The notes under the pieces are model-generated. The model was given only the letters and a program-made list of their open reading frames with translations. It was not told where the DNA came from and searched no databases. This document shows, piece after piece, positions 36,176 to 49,600 of a stretch of 64,000 bases of DNA. Origin of the DNA: Lycocorax pyrrhopterus obiensis (lineage: Eukaryota; Chordata; Aves; Passeriformes; Paradisaeidae); assembly GCA_014706295.1 (NCBI GenBank), contig JACSVZ010000015.1:58649535-58713534 (forward strand), read 5' to 3'. Both the position numbers and the translations under genes were made by a program. The first letter of the stretch is position 1. The number at the start of each line of letters is the position of its first letter.

Positions 36176-36179
36176 TTAT

Positions 36180-39100
36180 CATAGCCACCTTTGGTGTTGA
36201 TTCAGTTTGGAGGATTTTATGATAATGTAGAACAAGGGTATGATTTTCAAGGTATCAAACGTTTATCACTATGCTCTGGGGGCCACAAAGTTCTAAAAGG
36301 CGCAAATGCCTGAGGCAGGGACAGTTTACGTGGCACAAAAGACAATTTGTAATAAATGATAGACTGTTTCTAAGGATGAACTCATTTAGCTTGGCCAGCT
36401 GTTGAGTTTAAAAATAATTATAAATAAAAAATAAACTGACATACTGTACAGCCAAAACAGAAGTTGAGTGGGGAGCAAAACAGCACCATACTGCCTGAAA
36501 TTCAAACAGTTTCTGAATTGCCTTGAGATTACCTTTTTCTAACGTCATTTTTTTTTCTTTTGGAAGTGAAATCAGTTCTCTTTGACTGAAATTTCTTGTC
36601 TTCCCTCATTACTTTTTGCTACTATTGCAACAGCAGGGAAATGCATTGCTAGTAGATATCCATCAAAAAACTGGGCTGAAGAGCCTGTGCCAAGAGGCAG
36701 ATGAGGTATTTCCCTGTGCTGGGAGTACTGTGCTGGAGCCAGGTATGCAGACAGGAGAAATCAGCACTGCTGACTGATGGGTGAATGGGTAGAGCTGGGA
36801 CATACAGGCAGAACTACTGACAGCAAAGGAATGTGGCTAGAAGATCTCTGACTCTGGTAAAAAAAGAGGACCAGCCTATGAGCCTGTACAAGCCCTGACT
36901 CCAGCTCTGTTTTTTCCCCATACCATGCTCTTTTTCATTGCAAAGGTTTTATCTTCGTTTCTAAATAGACTGAATCAAAACCTGGAAGAGAGGAATGCTC
37001 TTAAAGAAAGTGAACGCTCCTCTGTTACCTGAAAGAAAGACTTAGTAAAACCAACATATTTTATGAAAGCAAACCAAGCCACTACTAAAAATCTGTAAGA
37101 CTGCATGAATAAATAATATTTATATTGATTTGGCCAAAGTCTATATTAGTGCCTCTAAATCATCAAAAGCCCGTTCATAAATTCTCTATTGAACTTCCCT
37201 CTTGCCCTCAGAAGAAGGGCTCCTTCATTAATACCAAGTTCACAGTATTCCTGCTACATTCATTCCTCCTTTTCTTTCTGTAACTATCCTGTAAAGACTG
37301 ACATCAACAGGGTAAAATTGGGAAAGAGGACACCAATCCACAGCTATAAATTTAATTTATGACTGGTTAGACTTCCAAGCGTAATAATTTCCTAACACAG
37401 AGTTCTTACATTTTACCTAGGCTTCCATGAACTGGACTTTCTTCCTCTGGTGCACATGGAAAACAGATTCTGACATATTTACGGCAAAAGTAACTTCATC
37501 ACTGAGGCTGGCTCCTCTCAGGCCACACCTGTTAGTGTTAGTAGGAGTCCCACAGATGTAATTTATTGCTGGTACAAATGAGTGAGCCCACAGATTCACT
37601 CCCTGGAGGAGTATTTGTGTCCCTACTGTTGCCTTTGGAGATGGCAAAGGCTGGTATGGGATATTTCCTTAAACCTTCCAATCTGACCCTGCAAAGTCGT
37701 ATTTAAAGTGGGGATTACTTTCCTGTTGCAGCTGGATAAGACACCACAATTGTTAGACCAGCAGTTCAGAGATTTCAGGTCACCATGAAGAAGAACACAC
37801 AACAAACCTCATTAAAGCTTTAGTGCCTCCTCCTGAAAGGCTGATACCTCAGAGATCAAAGACCCTACCAGGATCTGGTCTCATGGTCTCAAAGCAATAG
37901 GATTTCCAGTTTGGAAAGCCCCTATTTGTCCACAATCAATTGCTGTGTGTATTTATTTTGTCCCTGCAGTGACACAAGCCCTTCTGTATTTGCCAGGCTC
38001 TAACGTCAACTCTGGCTTCCATTAGCTATGGAAAGGTGGCTATCACTAATCGTACTAATAACAGCAACTTGCCAGGCCTCAGTTGCTTAATGGACTTGCA
38101 AAATGCACACAGCTAGTGATTTCCTTCATTTGCTGTCAAAACTAAGGTCAAAAATAATCTCAGGAGACCCCAAACTTGACCTTTTCAAAACTTTATGCTT
38201 GTCAAATTTTACTGCAGAGGATGAATTATCAATGTAAGCAGTGGGAGAGCAACAGCTCGATGTGCTCAATGCCTTGCACTGATTCAGATAAGGGACGTTT
38301 GCGTGTCAGCACAAATCAGAATCAGAAAAGAGGGTGATCCGTCAGTGGTGCTCACAGCAGATGTGCCAGCTCCTGTCCAAAACAGACCTTTTACCTTTAG
38401 CGTTTCCCTGAATGAATTCTTCACTTCCCATGTGCAAGAGCAATGAGGCACACAGTAAAGTAATGCCATCCATACTGCCTCCCACTCCTCCACAATTAGC
38501 TTTGCTTTTAAAAGACTGCTACAGGCTCTGTTCATTGTGGGAAAGAATTGAGAATTGTGCAGGAAACCTATTTCCCCTCAGGGAAGGAGTGGGCCATAAT
38601 TTCATTCCTTAACATTATAAATTATGGGAGATTTTCCTTTTTTTTATATATATTTGAAAGGTTAGAAAATGCTGTGGAGATTAATAACATCACTGTTATT
38701 AATTATAACCCACCAAAATACATATTTCTACAATAAGGAGGGAGTATTCTCAGTGGGAGATTATTCTGCCGTAGAAGAGAAATTACTTAGGAAATAGCCA
38801 TGCCTGGGTGAACTGACAGAAAGCAATTAGAGCTTTTCCCCAGCATGTAGGAAACAGGCAACAGTATAATTGACCCATTGTACTTTTTGAAATAAACCAG
38901 TGAGATAATGCACAGGAAACATAACTGTGATAACCTGTGCCAAACTAGAGCCAGAACCTGGGAAACAAAATGACAGCAAAGAAATACAGCAAGACCGAGG
39001 GAGGTACGAAGACCCTGACATCAGTAGCAGATTAGACAGCTAGACTGACAGACCACTTATAAACATTGATGCAAATGTACTTACCATGATGTGAAAATAT

Positions 39101-42100
39101 TTCACTTTTTGATCCCACCCTCAGGTGTTACATATTCTTTTTACTCTGGGCTTGTACATGCACGAGGAAAGCGACAAAGGTATTTTAGAAATGGTCTACA
39201 CACCATGTCATACAAGCACACCTGAAGTAGAAATAGAATATAATTTCTAAAAAGAGTTACATTCAGAATCTAAAAAAAGCTTGTAGATACCTACAGGGAG
39301 AGGCTGTAGGGTGCTGAGAATCTTTTTAGAGTTCATAGACAGTCTGGAATTCCTAATGCATATTTTCAGTATATATTCATAGAGCTAGCAAAATAGTGAA
39401 TGCAAACTGAGGCATTTTGCTATCAGTTTTTGCTGGTAGGCCAGTGGCCCCTGCCCTGGAAAGTCAGAAGATGGGTACATGATTTTATCCAGAACAGGTG
39501 GCAGTCAAACCAGAATTCTTTTGCTTACTACAACCATTTTATGCCCATGCTCAACCAGAAAGAAAAAATGAGGAAAAAAAGTAAAGGAAGCAAACACAAG
39601 TGTGACTCAGTTTGCAGGCACTGCAGTTTCATCTCAGTGTATCCTTTGTGGCTCGTGGCATTTAATTATGTTTCTAGGTCTTTGATGGTAATTTCTAAAA
39701 TAATAATACAATTAAATTAAAGTGTATAGTTCTACTGACTGATGTATGCTTCTTCTGTGCTTTATATTTCCTGCAAAGTTTTCAGGCCACAATAAACATG
39801 CTTTTTTGTCCCAAGCTGAAATAAGTGACGTTAAATATTGTCTGGAACAGGAGAGCAGTGATTTTCAATTAACATTAAATAGGAAACTGTTTAATATCAA
39901 TTGTTATTAAATGGGCAAATTAGCATTAAATTAAAGCTAATAGCGCAGGCAAAGTTTTCCATTAAGCAAGCCAATATTAAGTGTATTCAATCTTTTACGG
40001 TATCCACTATTCCGTTTCCTCAGCTGAAAGACGTTTCCTGATAAATAAGCATTTATCCAGTTTATGCCCCTTCAGCTACCAACTTCATCTGATCTCCATT
40101 ACAAAAATTCAGTGGATAAGGCATTCTTGCAAATTTTGCAGTGCATTAATTCTATACCTCCTGCCAACTAATTGTCCTGTTTTTGAACTCCTTCTTGGAG
40201 CTTCATCTCACATGTACCATTAACTATTTTTTGCTGTTCCACAGGATGAAATCATTGTGTTTGATGCTTCTGCAGTTTAGATGAGGGCCAACTGCTGATA
40301 CTAATAAAACAGTACTGCACAAGGAAGAAACAAATGCAAAAAAGTGCTTGATATTTTTAAAAATGCTCAAAACATACTCCTCATTATAGGAGCTGGTAGC
40401 TTCTAAGATTCAGGAATCATTTTTAAAAATGAGCAGTGCGTGAATCAAAAAATGGTCATGTCAGGATGTTTATTTACTGTCTACTGGCTGAATAATAAAT
40501 AGATGTTGAGTTGCATGGTGGGAGGGTACATGCCATGAGTTTTACTCAAACAGAAAACCTAGGAGGAATATGAGTGTTGGACTGTACCGGAAACCTACAT
40601 GTTTGGAAAGAGATGAGAGAGTACCAGATACATCTGTACTTCTGAGATTCTGAAGCTCCTCTGAAGACGTGTTTGTTGGGTATGTTAGGATGCAGCTTGA
40701 AATCTGAATTATTCTTAACCAAACAAGCCATGCATTTTTCTTAGTCACTAGAAGGGCCTGAAGCCATAGAGCGAACAAGACCTCTTGGAACTCTGACTCC
40801 CATCTCCTGTTGTCACAGAGATCTTGTTCTTAAACTCCTTTTACAACTTTATCAAACTAGATTGAAAGTTAGCATGACAGTTTCACAAAAGAAGCAGCTG
40901 TGTCTGGCCTGTTGAGTTAGGAATTCAAACATCTTCCCAGAAGGGGACCAGAGACATAGGTGGTGTATTAGTGAAATCAAAGTATAAATATACTTACATT
41001 TTAAAAGAAACTTTTCCTTTTCTCACCTAAAGATGGGGTGGTCCACAGCTTAAAGCGTATTTTTCAGTGAGTTTCTGAAAGCTTCAGCTTGAATGTTCCC
41101 ATCTAGATGAGCTGGTTTACTTGCAACTAGAAGCAATTCTTGCCATCCAAATGTATAAACATTTAGTCTTGCTGAATTGTCTCCGGAGAGAAACCAGAAC
41201 AGCATTATAGAGGAATTTTGTGCAAAACAACTTGTCCTGTGTTTGTGAAGTGGCAGCATGTTAGAAAACTGGTGCGACAGTTTGACGGGTTTCCATGGAA
41301 ACTGCTAGACTTGAACGCATGGGTGCACAAGTGAGCTTGCCAGGTGCCCGTTATTGGTTCAGAGGAAGGAAAAATTACATTTCCATGACAGCCATAGATT
41401 AGCTGAGCAAGTCTCTTTCCAAAGTGATGTACTTGCAAAAATAGATAAGCGCCAACCAGACTAAAATTTATTTGTGCTTTATACAGCAAACTGTGTCATT
41501 TGATCTCCCCATGAAAATGGCCAGATTGCAGTTTCTGCCCATTGAGTGCTTCACCCAAGAGGTTATGGTCTTCTGCTGCAAGGTAATTTTATGGGAAAAA
41601 AATTAATAACCCAGCAGGTAGGATGAAGAAACCAAAATTGAAATGGAAGAATTACTCCCTCAAAGAGGACCACACAAGCATTTTTGACACCAGTGAGATA
41701 TGTAATAGAATAAACCACAAATAGGGCTTATTTGATAATCCTTTACATTCACTGCACTTGTCTGCTGGGCTGTTTCTAAAAATCTGAACACAACTAGGCC
41801 ATCAGCTACTGCAAATCACTATTGCTTTGATGAAATGAGTCTAATACTGAAAGCTTCTTTCAACTGGAAATATAACAGAGTACTCTTCAATGGGCAAGTG
41901 TAGATTAGGACCAGGGGACAGGCTGAATTGTCCCTGGTGCCTCCTGTGCACTTCTTCATTGTGAGTCTGTTGTCTTTTTCATTTACTCTCTGAGCACAGC
42001 TTTTGACTAAGCAATGCAAATAATCAGAATTTCACTGTCACACCAAGCGAGAAAGGGGATGAACAGTTCCGGAGATAACGGCAAGGAGGCTTAGACCTCT

Positions 42101-45100
42101 GAAAGATTGTATAGGAATACACTTTGGGAGTGAACAGGTAAGAAGCCTTTCTGATGCCACTTTAAAAAGATTAGTGGTATCTGAACAAAATCTCACAGAA
42201 GTCAGTTCACCAACTTCAGCTGACGAGGAATTTGGTTTTACATACAGGGCAGTACTCAGGGAGGAGAAAAATGGGCTGTATAGAAGACGTGTAAGAGGAA
42301 TTATAGACATCCAGAAGCATCTGGCCTAAATCCAATGAACACAGTGCAAGGGTAAAAACTCAGATGTTTTGCTGTTTTTCCTAGATCCCTGAGTTTCTTG
42401 CACAGCTGGAAGTGAAAACCTTGCCAGTACAAAAGGTTCTTCTAGTACTCAGAGTTTCTGAGAAAACCAACTTTTCAACAGACTGCCTTCAGGTATTGTG
42501 CTCTGGGAAACAGCTCTTGTGTGTCCAAGTACGTGGAGGATGCAATTACATCCCTGGATCTTGCTTCTCTGAAGGGAGTCTACACCCAGGGCATTTACAA
42601 AAGGCAACAAAGACAGCAGTGTAACTTACTGAGCCCAAAGAAGCCTTACAACTACTTAGGCTTATTCCTATACAAGCCAGAACAGCCGAGTAAGTCACCA
42701 AGATGCCCATCAAGGCATCACTGGACAAAAGCTAAGGACTTTTTTGAATGGAGACTCAGAGCTCGGTCATTGCTCAGAAGGGCTACTCTTACACAGCTGT
42801 TAGAAAATGAGATCAGATTTTGGATCACTATGACCATCAATTAAAGCCTCACCTATAACAAGTCCAACAATTTGGATCAATGTTTTTAATGGATCATTAG
42901 GCGTACACTAAAAATGGCTTTGTACCTCCTCAGCTACAATGAAGACTATTCTTCAGTCACTTAGATTATCCATTACACTCAAACTCAGATGTCTGAAGTA
43001 CTACCTGTATGGATTTACCTGCGGTTCAGATGTCTGAACTCCCAACATAGTCACTGGAGGTCTAGGGCTTGTCCATTTCTCCACATACTGCTGTTTCAGT
43101 TGTCCTGTGGTATCTTTCCTGACTTTCATTTATGTGCAGAAGAGCGCAGGGTTCCTTTGTGTCTTGTGTCATACTTGCCAGTGCAAAGACGATACTCCAG
43201 GTACATTAAAAGAATTTCTGTGGGTTAGATATTTATTAAAAAAAAAAAGCTTAATAAAACACTGATTCTCCTCTAATTAGAATGGGTACTCATGCACCCA
43301 ACTCACATGAAGATCTCTCTTTCATATTCCTAACGTGGATGTCTACAATCTGGAGCTGAATATAATCCTCACTTCCAACCTCTCTCTCTAAACCATGCAT
43401 AATTGCTTATGGTCTTTATCCTTGGCCATAAACCAAATGGTATCTTCAGCATCAAGTATTCATGTCAATAATAAGTAATTGTTTAAAAAAAAACCCATGT
43501 ATTTCACCCAGCAGTCTCCTAATTGTACACGCATATGTCTTTATACTAATTTAGTGATACCTGTGTAAAAAGACCAGGAGCTCCACAGAGATTAGCAGCA
43601 ACAGTCAATGGAAGCCTTTGCCCAAACATTTTTTTTTACTCCTTATGTGCTGTTTAAAGCATGATTTCTTTCCAAAACCCGTGGGTCTTTCATAAAGAAG
43701 TAGATAACTGCATCCACTTTAAAAGCAGATCTGAGCCTTTCTGAAGGGTCCAGCTAGGAGTCCTTCAGAGGGGTTGCTGCTGGGACGCACTACTCCTGTT
43801 GCCAATGGGCCACTTGTGTTCTAGGAGTAGAGGAGGCATGAATGAGTATTATCACCACGCAGAGGGCAGCTGGCAGAGGCACAAAGCAGCCTGTGAGACC
43901 CGTACATCATCCAGTGGGCTGAAAACAGGGCAATGTAACAGCTTCAGAAAAGGCACGAGCAAGCGTTTGGTACATGAGTCCATTACAGCACGTCGTACTT
44001 TTCCATTCTTTCGTTCGACTAAATCACAGCTTCAGGATAAAATGATGTGACAAAAAGAACCTTGTACAAATGTATTTAGCATAATGGCTGAATGAGCTGA
44101 CTCTAGGAGAATCTTGCATGTTCGAGCAATTTTTTTCTTTCTGGCTTTTCTTGACACTAATTCTGTCTCTGGCTTCCTATAATACATAAATGATATGGAA
44201 ATTAAAGCATGAGTGAAGATCAAACAAAAAGTCACAGTACTTGAACGCTGTTATTCTTACTTTCCTGGATGAGGTAATTTGTATTACAATAATGCAAACT
44301 CAGTTACCTTAAACAAATGTCAGTGTTGGAAACTAAAGACACAATACTGGACAACAAGATTCTGGCTAAAAGATTTGCAGGACATTTTTCAGTTAATAAG
44401 ATATAAATTTTCCGTATTTTTGAAGACAAAGTTTAAATCAGGAAGATTCAAAGTACTATATTTTTGAAAGGAAGCAAAAGATACAAGCTGTCAGCAGCAC
44501 CCCATAACTTCCCTTTTGATTACATGAATGTAATGTTTACTATAGTTCTTATCTCTCTACTGATAAGAAGCCTTCGCCAAGTAGAAGATTCACTAACTTA
44601 CCTGCTCTTACCTGCAAATGATATCCTGCAACCCTTTCAAACCTATCAGAAAGTGCTGGTCACATAATGGGGTTTGAATATAGCAAGGGCTTGTTCTACA
44701 CTGAGTATAACCCCTCTCTCTGTGGAATAAGAGTATCATAAAAGTATATGAAAAGAAAAATTATGAAAACAAGTAGAGCAACATGAAACAATTCTGGCTT
44801 CTGAGTTTCAAGATGTTTAAACTCACATAGCACGCATTCTTACAAATACACACATTATCCAAATACTGCAGTCAAATGAGAATGACTCAATATACAATGC
44901 CATTCCCTCAAGTTTTGTACAGGGTTACTCAAAAAAGAGCCTTACAAAAGGTTTCCACAGGCCTGGAACACGCTTTGAATTTAGGTTCGACAGTTTTCAC
45001 TCATACTGAAATGAGATACTGTGAAAAAATAACTTTGGCCATGTGACAGCAAATTAATGAGTCCTATGAATAATGCATCAACCAAAGTGATAACATTCTT

Positions 45101-45845
45101 GTCTTTAGTGTAACAAGACAGGAATCTGGTGAAGAGCTAAAGCATGTCATGGACTACTTGCAAGCTCTACTTTACTTTTAAAAACACTTCTCAGCTGTTT
45201 TGGGTGTATTTTGCAAAGCAAATACTCCTGGCTGAAATAGTTATCATTTCTGCAGATGTTGGAGGATTTTCCTTCTGGGAAGAACTGGACTCATAAGGCA
45301 GGAGCAGCTTGTATTTTCATGGAAGTTTCACTTGGAATGCAGATATACTATTTTGTGAACCAGTAACCTGAATAAGGGACACAGATGTGCTCAATGTAAA
45401 ATGTACATTCAGTTTGTCTGACCTAATTCTTCAGAGTCAGCCACAGCTGAGGTACCTCAGGAACAGAACAACCACCGCACCAGGAGCCAGCTATGGACTT
45501 GCAAATCCTCTGATTCGTTAAAGAATTATGCACATACTTTTGGAGTTTAACCAAACAACAAATAGATGCAAAGGTTTAAAACAAAGTCTATACTTACATG
45601 TTGGCATGTACTACAAGTCTTCCAGAACTGGGGCACAAGCCAGTAAGAAAAGTTGCCCTCATCAAGGACTCATGTACTCTAGTGCAGCTCTATAACACAT
45701 GTAGCACGAGTTGGGAGAATAGATTTCCCATTGTACTGTTCACTTCTCAGCAACACTTCATAACTGTAGGCTGTTCAATTAAAGTTCAACTGCAACAGGA
45801 TTCTTTTAGGTTGGCTCAGTGCATCCCTTAAATTCATACAAGCAT
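36180..45845. other. Gene-free stretch
   Basis: Nearly 10 kb of AT-rich DNA with no recognisable gene or young mobile element; only short frames are open. A TAAT-rich cluster at 39866 is listed separately. Confidence 0.55.
39866..39985. promoter_or_regulatory. TAAT/ATTA-dense segment, possible homeodomain-type regulatory element
   Basis: About nine ATTA or TAAT cores fall within 120 bases, including CAATTAACATTAAATAG and GCAAATTAGCATTAAATTAA, with a CAATTG E-box-like hexamer between them. The density is above that of the surrounding AT-rich DNA by eye. Activity is inference; an AT-rich background can produce this by chance. Confidence 0.25.
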
Positions 45846-45849
45846 TGGA

Positions 45850-46650
45850 GTGCTGGCTGGAAGAGATCTCTGGATGCCTCTGGTCCTGTCCCCCACAGGA
45901 GGCAGGGCTGTTGCCAACACTAGATCAGATCAGCTGTTGCTTTGCCTGGCTGAGTCCCAAGAACTTCCAAGGACAGAGAGTCCCTGACCACTCTGGGTAA
46001 CCTGTTCCAGTGCTGCACCAGCCTCACAGTGAAGAAGTTTTCCTAATGTTCAACCTGAACCTGCCAAGCTGCAACATGTGACTTTTGTCCCTTTTTATAC
46101 TACTTGCGACTGTTAAGAAAAGTTTGTCTCAGGCACCTCTGCAGCTCCTGAGCAGGTAGCTGTATTCTGTGGTTAGTTAGACTAATCTCTTCACCAGCCT
46201 AGACTAACCCAGCTCCCCAGTGATGTCCTTCTCAGTCTATGCTCCAGGCACCTGAAAATCCTATTAGTCTTCTACTCAGTCTTCTCTTTTCTCTCCCTGT
46301 CCTCTCAGGCTGCAAAGTCTGCAAACATGAAACTACTTCACCATTGCCAAACTATCACATCTCCATGGCCTGCTGGCCATGCTGCCTCTGCCGTTGCCCA
46401 CTGTGCAGTTCATGTTGATTGCAATGAGAGTGCACTGCTAACTCACAGCATGGAACCCCCTCTAACTCAGTACTCATGGCTGCTGTTATTCCTGCAGAGC
46501 TTTGCACTCCCCTTCTTGCACTTCATGAAGTTCCTGTTGGCCCAACACTCAAGTTTCTTTGGATTGGAACTTTGCTGTTCAGCACGTTAAGCATTCCCCC
46601 AGTTCAGCATCATCCCTGAATTTGCTAAGGATATGTTCTGTCCCCAAAGT
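45850..46650 (-). mobile_element. CR1 LINE, antisense, about 800 bp with part of the 3' ORF region
   Basis: The + strand shows the antisense CR1 order: CTGGAAGAGATCTCTGGATG, CCTCTGGTCCTGTCCCCCAC, GGTAACCTGTTCCAGTGCTG, CACAGTGAAGAAGTTTTCC, ACTTTTGTCCC, and much further on CCAGTTCAGCATCATCCCTG with AATTTGCTAAGGATATG, which belongs to the reverse-transcriptase end of the LINE. The extreme 3' tail is missing or diverged at 45850. It is diverged enough that no long frame survives on the - strand. Confidence 0.85.
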
Positions 46651-46654
46651 CGAG

Positions 46655-49600
46655 AAATTAATGTTAATACAAGCTAAGGGAATTAGTAGTGATTAGATGT
46701 TATTCTGTGGTGCTCCCATAGCTCATGTGAGAAAAATGAAACATCCCAGTCAGGATTTCTAGTTCTCAAGAAGCATCCAAGTATGGAATGCCAGAGTCTG
46801 CAAAGCAGAAACATCTGCTGAAGAGTTCTTGCTTGTTGCAGCACATGTACTCAGGATGAGTGCAAAATGAAGAGAGAAAAAGACATGCTCAAAAAGAATT
46901 AGTGACAGCAGAACACATAAACTGGTTAATAAAATGTGGATGAGAAACAGCAGAGCGGAGAGTATTTGCCGCTTTCATTTTGTCTATAGCAATTTTATCT
47001 ATCCTCCCCAATGCACAATGTACCTTTTGGTACCTCAGAAGTAGAAACTGAAAACACAAGCTTGCACTCTCCAATATTTTAGCCATAGGTTTCTTCATAC
47101 ATGTAAGGAATTGGTTTTCCCCCCACCAGGAGAATATTTCTGCAGGTGAGCGACAGCTGATGATATCCTACTGGAGAAAGTGTGGATTTCTAGGGACCAG
47201 GATCAATCTGCACTCAGACAAAAAAGAAGCAAACCAACTGCCAGATGTTTTATTAGAGCAGTTTTCCTGATTCACTCTTCTATTCTCCTCCAGAAAAGGT
47301 GTCGAGCAGCCTATTTTCACTTAGCACAAGGGATTGCATTTCATTAGGATAGAAGTTATCTCCATTTTGCTTGACCCTACCTTTCACATATTTTTCCTGG
47401 GGACAATAAAGCTTGAGTGTGCACTATCACATCATATCTTTGCTGCAGTTTGGCCATGGCAAGAGAAAGGGATATTTGAGACCCACAAGAGGGCAGCTCC
47501 TTTTGGTAGAACTGAGAACTCACATGTCTCCAGAAGCAAACTCATACATTTTTTTCTCCTGAAAGAGGAATGAAAAAATTAAAAGACAGGTCCCTCAAGC
47601 CTGAATGAGAACTTGGTGAGTGACCAGGATTTTTTTTTTTTGGGGGGGAACATGTTGATCCTAACAGAGCAAGCCTCTTCTGTGCTAAAGTCCATCAGAA
47701 TATACCCTTACATGGCTTTGCCACCAAGAGGCTCCCATGCATTCTTTAACAACCCCTATGACTTGAAAACCGGTTTTCTTCACACTACATGTTAGGCTGT
47801 ATCTCTGCAGGACCACTGAGGGAGGACTGTCTGTTCCTCTGGTGACACAACACTGGATGTCTCCCTGGGTCCATCAACATCCACTCTGCACCTGCATGCT
47901 CAGAGCAGTGGCATAATCAGCCCTCCTTGCACTAGTAAACAATTAATACACAGAAGTGGAACAGCTACAGCCCTTGAGATTGTTTCTCTATGCAAATAAT
48001 CTGATGGATGCAGAAAAACAGTTTAATCTCTGCTATTAATCAAACTGATTCAGGCTCACACATACTAGTGTTACAAACCACCTGATAATAATTTGAAAAG
48101 ATTTTTTTTTTTTAAACTTAGAACTGGTTTAGTTGCTTAATGGAGACAAACCTGAAATACCTTTTGTGAAACATCTCCACTCAAGCTATGTTAAAAGGCT
48201 CAGTGAGCACCTGGAGAGGGAAGAAGCATGAAATGATCACAGTAATTTAGCCTGTTACATTAACATTTGGCCTTCAATATAAAGCCTTCACTACCCTTGA
48301 GCCCTACACATCCTCCAACAGAAATAGAACTGCAAAAGCATTTTACCACAAAGAGAAAACCCAGCAAGAAGTATCTCTCCTCAGGATGATGTTTTTCCTT
48401 GAAATTCTGAGTCAAGGAGACCCTGAGAAACTTTTTTGGCACCAGGAATGCACCAACATTAACCTTCCCCACAAATGGTATTTTCACTCATTTTTCCTCC
48501 TCTCATCCCACAGTGTGGTGCTAAGCTGTGCAATCCTTCCTTGTAGTGAAGAGCATTTATGCAGGTGGGAATTAGACATGCAAGTGAGAACTCACTGCCA
48601 AAAGTAGCTGTAGCAAAGGGTTGGTTTAAATTTGTTTTCACTCTAGTCTCAGCTGGAAGAGCAGGGCACCTTGTGGTCACCTACCTCCTCTAGGCCCATG
48701 CCTCACTAGCTGCTGTCAGAGCAGGCTTTGTGTGCTTGATTTGGCTTTTGCCATCAATTTGTACAAATTATTCCTGAGCTAAGTCTGTATAATACATTAA
48801 CTCACGGGTCCATTTCCTTGCCGGTGTGTGCTCAGCAGAGATTGGTCTATAAAAGCTGCCATCAGCTATTGTCAAATCAGAAATGAGAAATGTTATTAGT
48901 GAGAAATGCAGTTCTTTTTCCAACTAGCTATGATTCAATGCTCTATTGCTTGTTTATTGAGTTAGAGAATATTGGCAAAATGATACCATTATGCCCAAGG
49001 TTTTTTCCTTTTTTTTTTTTTTAATAATGACACTGCACGCACTGTCACTGTGTAACCTCACTTCCTCCCGATTAAGACAGCCTGCACTGTGGGGCATCTC
49101 ACAGTTTAAGAACTGATGACAGTGTCTCAATACAATGGCCAGGCAGAAGGGAGCAAGAAGCCATGAACTGCCCAGAGCTATTTGCTGGGGGAGAGGAAAC
49201 TGGAGCTGATGAAGAGCTGTAACAAACTCCCCTGGTGGCTGCTCATCCAGTGAAGGCTGGGTCCATGTTTGCCAGAATACGGCAAAAAAATCTCTGGAGC
49301 AAGATGGCTCCTGAGTGATTTCCTGCCCCTGAGTGAGTTCCTGCTCCTGGATGAATCTGCTATAACTTAGGAGAAAGAGGAGTTCCTACTGCAGGTTCTG
49401 TTTAAGAAATAGAGCTTGACAACTATTGAAAAGAAGCTTGCCTCCTATCTGCCATCTAGAAAGGTAACAACTGAGAAAAAAAGATAAAAGAAGAGACATT
49501 TTTCCAGCTGTAAACTCAATTGCTGATCCAGATAGTGGCAGAAGAAAGTCCCAGGATAATCACAGTGCATTTGTACCCCTGGGTATTCTGATGATTAAAT

